From the NCBI GenBank assembly GCA_015501585.1, contig JADNRY010000230.1, positions 1 to 64,000 on the forward strand: DNA of 64,000 nucleotides. The letters are read 5' to 3'. Position numbers and translations under genes: made by a program. Positions 54,737 to 64,000 of the stretch are shown here, in pieces. Each line of letters begins with the position of its first letter. Positions within the stretch are counted from its first letter, which is position 1. Source of the DNA: Rhodocollybia butyracea. Lineage: Eukaryota > Basidiomycota > Agaricomycetes > Agaricales > Omphalotaceae. Below the pieces are notes generated by a model, which ran no database searches, was not told the DNA's origin, and saw only the letters and a program-made list of their open reading frames with translations.

Positions 54737-55893
54737 TGGTTTAGGGTTATGAGTATCGTTAGGCGTTGTGGATTTGGATTTCGCGTTAAGGATTGGGGAT
54801 TAAGGATCTGGGATGAACTTTGGCGTATTAAGTGGGGTGCCAGGATCCTATACGCAAATATAAACTCTTGGGATTACGCAGTTCGGGATATGATGTATCG
54901 TTAAATTAAAGCGTAAAGCGTAAAGTGTACCCGTCATTGTAGCATGGATCAGAGTGTCTGTATGATACCTATCTTTTCGTACTTGAAAGTACTCAGTCGC
55001 GTACATTAGGGATTTTAGCATGAGGCGTCGGGGATTCTTGGTTACACAGAAAAAATGCTCAAGATTGTGAGGCTGATTGAGTTGAATGGTCCGCAAAGCT
55101 GATGAGTATTGAAGAAGGAACGGGGAAGGACAGGGAATCCCATGGGCATTTTTGGCTGGCAATGCAACAATAATGTGTACTGGGTACTGACATGCATTAA
55201 AGCATAAGTTCAGTTGAGCCTATTCTCAAACTCGCATGGCACTAGAAAGAAGCTATCATACAATGAGGTAATCAAAGAAAAATAGTTTCTGTACAAATAT
55301 GTACACTGTTTATTCATATCCTATCCTCTAATAATAATATTTAACACGTCCGCCCAATGAGCATTAAATAACAGGAAGATAACAAGACAGAGAGACCACA
55401 CAGCAACAAGCTCTGCCCCTGCCAGTAACGAATCCATGTGGCGACGTGTCTCTCATCGTCCTCAAGAGGACCACGCATGATCTTGCTTGCTCCCAGAACA
55501 ACGTCCATGGACAACCATGGCTAGCCACCACATTCCTTCATGCGCTTGTCACTCGTGTTGTCTTCCATGAGGTGAACTAGAAGCAAAGTTATGCATGCGG
55601 TCAAGGAGGGCGAAAGCGAGCTAGAGATAATATAAATTATTAGAGCGTTTTCAAACAAATGAGCGAAGATCCATACGTAGCGTTCGGCAGTGTTCATCCA
55701 CTTGGTGAATGGCTTCATTGGCTCACTGCTTTCCTGCAGGGGAAGTAGGTGCTTCAGCATATTGTTCATGACTGAAGTCCATGCGACAGGTTGGGGGTGG
55801 ATGACACTCGGGGATGACACTCGGAGCGACGGGCGGAGGGGTGCTCAAAGGATCCATGGTGGTTTCGAGTATGATGGGTGCAACCTTGTTTAT
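54737..55893. other. 3' region of SPT20 and spacer
   Basis: A minus frame at 55820-55521 (WMNTAERYVWIFAHLFENAL) shows one possible membrane helix but no known domain. No other feature is supported. Confidence 0.4.
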
Positions 55894-56524
55894 CGGAATC
55901 CAAGAACCACGGCTCTGCTCGGAAGTCTCCTGTATGTAGGAGAGCTCCTTCTTTGCCTTCAATGAGGTACACGCAGTTAGTCTTGGCTCACATGAAAGAT
56001 TGAATGAACGTAGGCTACATTAGGGACCCAGGACAATGATTTGCATCGAAAAGAGTAATGATGACTTCCTTGCCATCTTCCAATTCCACGCTAGTCGGTG
56101 TATTTAACGGAAACACTTTCAGCAAGTCTCTCGCGCCAGCATGCAAGAGTTCTCCATCTGGTCCGATGAAAGTGCTCTGCACGATATTCTCCTTCGAAAA
56201 AGGCGCACTCTTTGTAGACTTCGTGTCTTAAAAGCATCGTTTTAGCGTCTGCTGAACATCTTATTACAGAATGACCGAAAGATTTGGCCTGCAAACCGAC
56301 GAGTGGAAGAAGGTGAAGAGCAGGATTTTGTGGATATGAGTCTGATGGAATGGCGCTGAATCCATCGATCCGAATGGGATAAGGCAGAGCAAAACAGCTG
56401 AAGGGTGTTCCAGGAGGCATTACAGCCGTGTGGGCATTGTCGATAACTTGACAACGACTGTGGTCGTTCAAGTCAAATTGAAGGATGACGACAAAGGATG
56501 CGATCAGGTGATTCTTCGCAACCG
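55894..56524 (-). pseudogene. Broken duplicate of the Artemis-like gene 5' part
   Basis: This stretch matches 31382-32062 at most positions, including the upstream leader and the first intron, so it is a DNA-level duplicate, not a retrocopy. It keeps MPPGTPFSCFALPYPIRIDG, but LLTHTHSDHIVGL is reduced to LLPLVGL by an 18-bp in-frame deletion that removes the metal-binding HxHxDH box. A 3-bp insertion (VIRCSADAK for VICSADAK) and a 32-bp deletion after AEYRAEH-equivalent EYRAEH follow; the latter shifts the frame. The second exon matches through KEGALLHTGDFRAEPWFL and then diverges. The copy cannot encode an active nuclease. Confidence 0.85.
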
Positions 56525-56700
56525 GATTTTGATTTGTTTGCGAGGACGTTCTTTTGCTGTGTTGGAGTCCTAGCTAACTGTCACGCGTATATAAAACTAT
56601 GCACACATCCATCAAAGCGTCTCATATTCTTTATAGAAGACTACTGTTAGAACGAGATGTCCATGGACATACAATAAGCAATCTCGGAGAATCTTAACAT

Positions 56701-56796
56701 GGCCTGATGGTCTAGGAGTATGATTCGTTGTTAGGGTTTCGTCCATATTGACCATAACTATCGACGAGGTCCCGGGTTCAATTCCCGGTCAGGCCC
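56701..56796 (+). tRNA. tRNA-Pro (anticodon AGG), with intron
   Basis: The gene starts GGCCTGATGGTCTAGGAGTA and ends with TCCCGGTCAGGCCC. The acceptor stem GGCCTGA/TCAGGCC and the T arm CCGGGTTCAATTCCCGG are intact. The anticodon stem CGTTG/CGACG holds the loop TTAGGGT with anticodon AGG. A 24-nt intron follows position 37 (56737-56760). Confidence 0.93.
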
Positions 56797-57211
56797 TGAA
56801 GGATAGTTGAACACGTTTTTTTTCGATGCGATATACTTTGCTCAACTCAACGATCCTAAAATTTCATGCCCAATGAAGGTTATGTACCGTCACAAATCAA
56901 CTTTTTGTTCTCTTTATTTCCATCACGACAAGTTAAGATCCTAACGTTTCAGTATCGTGGCTCGTCATGCCCGCCGAGCTCCTAGGTTTGGTCCTGCCCG
57001 CGTATGAAGAGATGTCGCGGTCAGGCGGGCATTTACTGAGCAAGTTTAAGTTGAGCTCCCGGTCTTGGCTCATGAGATCCGTGGTTATGCCTACGCCCAC
57101 TTGCAGAAGAGACAGTCATCTCGAAGACCTGAGTTTCAAGATAACTTCGCTTGCTATTTCAGCTAATTTACAGTACGAGTAAACAAAGCTCGTTTAATTT
57201 CTTTACAACTT
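56797..57211. other. Spacer between tRNA-Pro and DPP5 gene
   Basis: A T-run (56816-56823) just after the tRNA is a plausible Pol III terminator. The plus frame 56967-57182 shows no domain. Confidence 0.4.
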
Positions 57212-60200
57212 CAGTCCTTCTTGCCCACAAACTGGTCGAACCATCTGAACACTTCGTAGTGCCATTTCAGACTGACACGCACACAGAGCCATTAGATTAC
57301 GTGTGGAGATTGAGAGGCGACATAAAACACAGACCTATTGCCATGGTTCAGAACCCAATGATTTTCATCCGGAAAGATGACGAGACGACTGGGCACTCCG
57401 AGTCTACAAAGAAACGACGGATTACATTTACGCGTGAACTCATTAGCAAAGGGGAGCGAACGTACTGTTGAAGAGCATGGAAAGCACCGATGCCTTCAGT
57501 TTCTGGAAGCCGGAAATCCTTCGATCCATGGACTAGAAGTTGAGGAGTACTCCATTTGTGTACAAAGTTCGAGGGGTTGAACCTGGAATGGTCCACGCTA
57601 AGCACGCCATGATCTTCAACTTCAATGGGACTTACTTGTGCAATATTTCCTGGGCCTCCTCATCCCATGGTCTACGACCAAGTCAGATCTAATTCACTAA
57701 ACAGAGAAAGACCGCGTACCTTCCACGCCAATCATGGTTGAACTAGAGACAAATTCGTAAATGGAAGCACAGACGATATCGATTGATTTGACATACGAAG
57801 AATAGCTCATCGGTCGAAAATCCGTTGTATTTCGAATCAAAGACCTGGTAAATATGTCAGCCTCATCTAACAAGCGAATATCAGAAAATATCGGTATACC
57901 CCGTCGTGACAGAATAAAGCCTAGAAAAAGAGTTCGCCCATCAGAACCGCAACCGCAACCTACAATAAAACGAGCGTACCTTGAATCCGAAGTTGTACTC
58001 CGGGTGGCCTTGAATCCAGCTAGATGACTCGATAAGAGTGATTTATCCACAAGACGAGGAAAGCTTACTTGATTGCATATCCACCCCAGCTGGCCCCAGC
58101 AGCAACAGCTCGGTCTGCATCAACCTAAGGCCAAATAACATCAGGAGATCGCAGCGAGTTGGATATACGGGGAACACACCTCGGGATAGTTTTCAAGGAC
58201 AAACTGCCACCCCTTTTGCAAGTCGACGAAAGGTTTTCCTCCCCAGTCACCAGCGATCGCATCGGTGAAGGCTAACAAGTAGTAAGTCTCAAGGTAGGCA
58301 TTGATGATCCATAATAACTCAACTTACCCTGACCGAAGGTAGTACTTCCGGTTGGGTTGATTGCGACAGTGAAATAACCTTGCTGAGCGAAAACTAGAAA
58401 AAAGCTCATACGTTAGATTGAAAACAAGACTGAATCGGAAGGCGTACCATTCGGGTTCCAACGATTGGACCATTGGTCTTCCCAGGCGCCTTGCGGACCT
58501 TACCACAGCATGTCAGTTAAAGTCGAAACGACTGAACAATTCCATACCCCATGTATGAGCAACAAAATCGGATGAGCCTTCTTCTGGCCTTCCTTCCATC
58601 CCTTCGGTTTCAATATCCATCCCTGAACATCGATATCATTTGCACCCTTGAACCAGAACTCCTCTCCCTTGCTCAAGTCCTTCCCTGCTAAATCAGCAGC
58701 CGTAAAGTTCGTGACCTGTTCGACTTTTCCGTTGAATTTAGCTGCGCCATTCGCTGTAATTTCATCCTGGAGAGCAGTTAGTCCACTGACAAGGAACACG
58801 TCGTTGGGAGATGTGAAGGACGATTTGGAAATTAAGATTCTGCCCCAGTATAGAGTTTGAAGACCTGAAGACGCGCCGTCCTCGACGAGCGCCACTGGGT
58901 GATGGTACATGTCGGCTAGTTCAGGGTGTGTAGTTGATTCTGAAGGAGTTGCGGGAATAGGAAGGACGTAAACTTTGCCCCTGCCATGGTCGCCAGCAGT
59001 GAAGTATATGAACTCCCCTTCCTTAGAAAACTAAGAGACGATATGTTCAGCCATGGTATCGATGGAAAAGCGGTTTACTTACAGCCAAGGAATCCGGGCT
59101 ACGATCGTATTTCTGAGTCAAAGTGAACCTCACGTTTTTCTTGAGGTCATAGATCACAATCTTTGCTCTGAATCGCTGGTGAGTGAAGTGAGCGTAAGAT
59201 AGGATTGCACATGCCTGTCAGCTTCATAGCCGTCCTTGTCTAGCTCTAGCCAAGCAGCTTTGTCTCCCTTCGCATTGAGAACAGGGCTATGTGTCGCGCC
59301 TTGAGTTCCAGAAGTAAGCTCCTGCGGTTTTCCTCCTGTAATGTCGACAATGTATACCTGTATATATGTCAGAAAATGAATAGCGTGAGATTGGAGTCAC
59401 CTACATTCTGCCTGGTATGCCATGCTTTCTCCTTCTTCTGAGCAGAGTCCAGTGTGGTATAAATGACGGAATTCTTGGACACATCAAAGTCACTAGATTC
59501 TGCGAACGGTTCCACAGGTGAACTCTACGAGCTGTACATTAGATGAAGTTACACCAATGATAGAATAGAAATCCTACGTGATCAGTTCCGGCTAAGAGGT
59601 TGACGAATTCCGAGCCGAATGTCCATTTCAGGTCATGACCTTGAGCAAGCTTAACACTGAAGAGTGATTGCGACTTTGGTCCCATCCAGTGGTCCCACTG
59701 TCTCTCGTATGTGTAATCATATACGAAAGCGGTAGTTCCACGGTTTTCCCAAGCCTCATCATGTTCTTTAACCAAAGACAGATTACCGTCTGCATAAACT
59801 GTGTCGGAAAACACTAGATAACCATCCGTGGAGTACTGGAAGTTGGTGGCTGAGGCTGTAGGGAATGAACCAAGTAGAACTGGTGATTCAGTGTTCAAGA
59901 TTGCTGCGGAACTTTCGGTAGCAGGATGATAGACGACGTCAATCGCGTAAAGGTCCAAAGTCTTGTTTTCTCCCTCGACAGCGTGTGCAATTGTCTTTGC
60001 GTTGAGCCAAAAGGCTTCACCACCTTTAGCAAGCTATACGACGTGTCAGATCGAGATAAGTAAAGGTAACAAGGTAGTTACAGGTAATTCGAAAGGTTGA
60101 ACTGTAGATTCCAACGGAGCGATGAATATCGTTTTCTGGTTCCTACAAGCGTGTCAATCAACTGCAGGAACAGAAATATACAAAGAAATATGCACTTTTT

Positions 60201-60410
60201 CTCCTCGAAAGAATATTTGCTGTAGGGAACAAGAACTAGATCTCCGGCATGGTTGGCAACACCTGCACCGGGACGACCGAGTTCAACGAGATCTTTGGGC
60301 GAGAACACGTCGGGGCCTTCTTTGAACTGGAAACTGTTCTGCATCGATGGTTCAGAAGATTGCAGAGGGACCTGGGAAGTTAATCCCAGCAAAGCGAATG
60401 GGAATCGCAT
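57212..60410 (-). CDS. Dipeptidyl peptidase 5 (secreted S9 serine protease)
   Basis: Start [14 protein letters not shown] (60410), probably a short signal sequence. The beta-propeller region reads [73 protein letters not shown] and [20 protein letters not shown]. The alpha/beta-hydrolase part has [27 protein letters not shown]...[11 protein letters not shown] and the nucleophile elbow [14 protein letters not shown] (G-x-S-x-G). [16 protein letters not shown] supplies the Asp and [14 protein letters not shown] the His. The last exon ends [19 protein letters not shown] at 57212. About twelve short introns are needed. The enzyme releases X-Ala dipeptides outside the cell in protein feeding. All catalytic residues are present and no lesion was found. 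Confidence 0.88.
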
Positions 60411-61110
60411 GATGATAATTGGTCCGGTTGTGGCCCGTAAGTAAGGTCGAATAATTATGTAATCAAACTCAACATCTCCCAACTTAAACTTTCCGAAAAC
60501 CGCCACACACCTTCCTCGTCCAGTGTCAAGAATTCACGCCTTTCTCTAACTTGCAAGTTGCTGGAAATGAAGACGTGCTTGGATCGTTTACTCTGAACCT
60601 AAACAGAACATCAAGCGGAATGGTTGAACAAACAAAAGAGCTCAGATCTTAGAACTCATTACACAAGGCAGGCGCAGGCATACCGTTCGCAGACTAGACA
60701 CAACAGTGATGGTGCACGACTCTTCTTCGATCCATATTTTATATGTCATCTTCCTGCATAGACGGGGAATTCGCTGTCTTGGTCCGCGCGCAAGCCATCT
60801 GTTCCTTTTTGTTCAAACTGCTACAAAGCTTGTCGGCACGATGATTGTCACTTTGGCTCCTACATTTGAGGACTGTGTATAGAGTCCCAGATAACTTGGT
60901 ATGATTCATGCTGACCCGATTCACACGTACCTACAAAAATACTCGGCCGAGAAATAGTGCTACAATGTGCGATATTATCGATATATCATCCATCACGCTT
61001 CGCTGCCTGCTTGCTTCAGTGAGTCCGATGGTAACAGACTACTATGACTATGGCCCAAGCGAAAACGAGGTCAGCGAAGGTCAGTGATCTTCAACCTGTG
61101 ACAGATCCAC
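60411..61110. other. Spacer left of the NLR locus
   Basis: Contains the DPP5 promoter region. No gene is supported. Confidence 0.4.
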
Positions 61111-62062
61111 GGAGAAGTGAGGGCGTTTGTGAAGTTGTATCCCCCAAAATTGAAATAGCTGTAGCGTGCGACAGAATGAATAGAAGCTCTGCGCTCTCAT
61201 CTCTCGAGTGCATTACCACCACGACCGAACCACGACGAAGACATGATCTAACAGATCTTCGCTGCGACCATCGATCATCCCTTGAGCATACAGTATATCT
61301 AACCAGTGAACGTCTGAACCGTCTGAACCGTCACCCCAGCTTTGCGCTCGTATTCGATTCTATACGTCCTCCAGTACAATGGTCGGCTGCTTCTCGTGGT
61401 GGCCTCCTAGAACTAAAAACGTCAAGCAAAGCGAAACAAACCTCGTATGTATACTCTCCCCCTTACAATAAAATCATTATCAAAACGATGTTCTACCATC
61501 TAGCCAACTTCAAAGGGGGAAGGAGTTACTCCGACCGCTGCGATGTACGCATTGACAGGAGGCGTAGCAGTTGCGGAAACTTTGGAGAGCCTGACGGAGC
61601 TCATCCCGGTGCCAATCGTGTCCGAGTTTGTGTCCTTAATGCTTGTGAAGTAAGTTCTTTTTTAGGGGATTCACGCGCTGTCTCATGGAGAATAGGAAGC
61701 GACTGCTATTGAAGAGGACGTGAAGCATCTTCAACACCGAGTATTTAATCTCGCACTCCTAATCATAGACAAGGTCGGCAAAAACGCGTTGAGTGAGCTT
61801 CAAAGCAGGGTTGAGGATCTTTAGTATGTCCTCTCAAGCTCTGAGTCTTATTGGAATATGCTAACGGCTATTGACAGTATTTTTAATAGTAGCACTATCG
61901 TGGATCTGAACAAACTCGAACAGCAGAAAAAATTGTTGCTCATCTTCCGCGATATGAATAAGGACACTGTCAGTAAATGCGTCAAGGTGTTTGAATGCGG
62001 CCCTTGAGCAATTTGATGTGTGCTTGCGTCCCTCTCTGCGGTGTAAGTACTGACCTCTTTGC
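61111..62062 (+). pseudogene. Decayed tandem copy of the NLR N-terminal module
   Basis: This ~950-bp unit repeats the layout of 62079-62880. It has a candidate start at 61379 (MVGCFSWWPPRTKNVKQSE), an exon with AMYALTGGVAVAETLESLTE and LIPVPIVSEFVSLMLVK, and an exon with VKHLQHRVFNLALLIIDKVG. The frame then breaks: a TAG replaces the codon after RVEDL, and CVKVFECGP is shifted relative to CVNRLNAAL in the intact unit and hits stops. The promoter-like sequence is duplicated too (AAATAGCTGTAGCGTGC at 61153 and 62105). It is a module relic left of the working-order gene. Confidence 0.75.
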
Positions 62063-62194
62063 AGTAGAAGTGAGGGCGTCTGTGAAGTTGTATCCGCCAA
62101 AATCGAAATAGCTGTAGCGTGCTATAATCGGAATGACATAATGAATAGAAAGGACTGCCCTCGTGCTTTCCTTCTTCCTCCATCTTCGAGTACA

Positions 62195-64000
62195 ATGACT
62201 GGCCGTTCTTCGTGGTGGCCTGAAACTAGAATCAAAACCCTGAAGCAAGGCAAAATAAGCCATGTATGCATCCTCTCTGCCTTACAATATATTCATTACC
62301 AAAAGAATCTAGCCAACTTCAATGGGGGATGTCGGAATTACTCCGACCACTTCAATGTACGCGTTGAAGGGAGGCGAAGCATTTGCGGTAACTTTGGAGA
62401 GCCTGCTGAGCCTCATCCCGGTGCCATTTGTCTCCGAGTTTGTGAAGGTCGCGATCACCGTCCTTAAAGCTTGTGAGGTACAGTAAGTTCATTTTTACGG
62501 ATTCGCGCGCTGTCTCATGGAGAATAGGAGGCAACTGCTATTGAAGAGGACGTGGAGCATCTCCAACACCGAGTATTTAATCTCGCACTCCTAATCATGG
62601 GCAAGGTTGGCGAAAAGCCATCGAGTGAGCTTCAAAGCAGAATTAAGGATCTTCAATTGTATGTCCTCTCAAACTATGAGTCTTATTGGAATATGCTAAC
62701 GACTATTGACAGTATTCTTGATAGTATCATCACGGATCTAAACAAACTCAAACAGCAGAACAAATTGTTACTCGTCTTCTTCCGTGATATGAATAAGGAC
62801 GCTGTCAGTAAATGCGTCAATCGCTTGAATGCGGCCCTTGAGCAATTTGGCGTATGCCTGTGTCACTCACTGTGGTGTAAGTACTGACCTCTTCGCAGAT
62901 GTCACATCAGCTACGCACTGAAGAGCTCCTTGGAAAGATCAGGTCAGATCACGCCATCCTGATGGCTCGAATAGAGGAGGCAGTTATTCGAACCAATCAA
63001 CCACACAATGCACCATTGATCAAACAAGATATGCCTCCTCCTCACCGGATATTTTACGGACGCCAGGCTGTAGTTGATAATATTGCCACCCTGCTCGCCA
63101 ACGAGCGCACATCCCGGGTCTGCATTACTGGAGTGGGAGGGATGGGAAAGACAAGCGTAGCGCTTGCTGTAATGGAAAGCCCAGCCGTTAATGCCATCTT
63201 CCCAAAGAAATATCAGTTTTGGGTCCCTTGCATTGAAGCGACCTCACCTGACCTTTTCCGTCGCATTCTTTACACACAGCTTCGGATTACGGCTGACTCG
63301 TATGATACCCTCGATTCTCTTATCAACGAACTCGATGTCTCCAAGATCGACGACTTTTACTTCTCGATAACTTTGAGACCCCATGGTTTTCGGACAATGC
63401 CAACCAGAGTGGGATCAACAATATACTTATCCGACTAGCAAAGCTCCCACATGTTGCTCTAATGGTCACAATGACTTCGGCCTTCCCTCCCTCGGATGAA
63501 GTCGACTGGAGAAATATTCCACTCCCTTCCTTGGATCGACTCGCAGCCGCGAAACCTTCACGAGTTTGTATCCAGGAACGGCTGAAGCACCAAATCTCGA
63601 TGAGCTGCTGGAGGCTGTTGGATGCATACCAATTGCTATTACTCTCATGGCGGCGAATGGAAAGCATTCGCAAGCATCCCCAGACGAACTACTGCAGGAG
63701 TGGAGAACAGCTGGCACCAATATGGTCTCTCGTGTGGATCACACGATCAGCCTGTCAGTGAATCGAGAAATAATCAAATCAAATCCCGAAGCATTCACCC
63801 TCCTTGCTGTCCTCTCTATGCTTCCAGCTGGGACAACTGGTAATAACCTGCGTTGGTGGGCACCCACCCTGACCTCCCATTCCGCTACTGTTGGAGTTTT
63901 GCGCGTGGCTGCACTCCTTGAACAAGGTGATGGCGACTTTGGAACTTCACGTATCTTTGTGCGCCCCACCATTAAAGCATATATGTCTCAACATAATCGT
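62195..64000 (+). CDS. STAND/NLR-type NTPase (NB-ARC), cut by right edge, with two frame breaks
   Basis: Start MTGRSSWWPETRIKTLKQ (62195), intron, then SMYALKGGEAFAVTLESLLS and LIPVPFVSEFVKVAITVLK: an all-helical N-terminal domain like those of basidiomycete NLRs, continuing through EHLQHRVFNLALLIMGKVGE and DLNKLKQQNKLLLVFF. The NB-ARC module follows: PPHRIFYGRQAVVDNIATLL, P-loop ITGVGGMGKTSVALA, Walker B LLLDNFETPW, VALMVTMTSAFPPSDEVDW, ELLEAVGCIPIAITLMAAN and a winged-helix-like part ending at the window edge. Such proteins sense non-self or incompatible partners and trigger cell death. Walker B lies one frame away from the P-loop (break near 63345), and a second break near 63550 splits DRLAAA from ETFTSLYPG. 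Each is explained by one missing base: pseudogene or assembly error. Confidence 0.8.

Noticed and set aside
61044..61712. Long plus ORF through NLR unit 1 as a gene
   Set aside because: It reads across the promoter-like region and introns in the wrong frame. The real exons lie in another frame (MYALTGGVAVAETLESL).

Overview
The window looks like chromosomal DNA of a filamentous basidiomycete, most likely an agaricomycete mushroom. The evidence is genes split by many 50-70 bp GT-AG introns, intron-bearing tRNAs, two DUF6533-type seven-helix proteins, a basidiomycete-type STAND/NLR ATPase, DIRS-type tyrosine-recombinase retrotransposons and compact divergent housekeeping genes. All functional calls come from reading translations and motifs by eye; no database search was run.

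Layout. 1-7 kb: a Myb/SANT-like gene running off the left edge, a foldback repeat, and a decayed 6-kb DIRS element with split direct repeats. 7.6-9.2 kb: a non-autonomous hAT-like element with ~225-bp inverted ends. 9.6-13.2 kb: a SET-domain gene and a DUF6533 membrane protein. 13.3-19.3 kb: repeats, a MITE and a broken LINE. 19.3-23.2 kb: a fungal multi-pass membrane protein and a damaged DUF6533 relative. 24.2-35.0 kb is a gene-dense core: RRP40 (RNA exosome), VPS37 (ESCRT-I), tRNA-Ile(AAU), a serine-rich two-TM protein, an Artemis/SNM1-type DNA repair nuclease and an allantoate-permease-like MFS transporter. 35-46.3 kb is a repeat island: a Harbinger-like element with TAA target duplications, several palindromic MITEs, and two nested gag-only LTR retrotransposons, both with 5-bp target duplications. 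46.9-60.4 kb: a secreted Ala/Gly/Thr repeat protein, HGH1, SPT20 (SAGA), a broken copy of the Artemis 5' part, tRNA-Pro(AGG) and a secreted dipeptidyl peptidase 5. 61-64 kb: an NLR gene with a duplicated, decayed N-terminal module, cut by the right edge.

The host genes are mostly independent housekeeping or secretory functions and form no pathway cluster. The most distinctive features are the many inverted-repeat elements and the local duplication of host gene pieces: the Artemis 5' exons, the HGH1 tail and the NLR N-terminus. I did not find a clearly new defence or biosynthetic system. The strongest leads are the hairpin MITE family present in short and long forms, the nested gag-only retroelements, the Artemis copy that has lost its metal-binding motif through an in-frame deletion, and the NLR tandem module.
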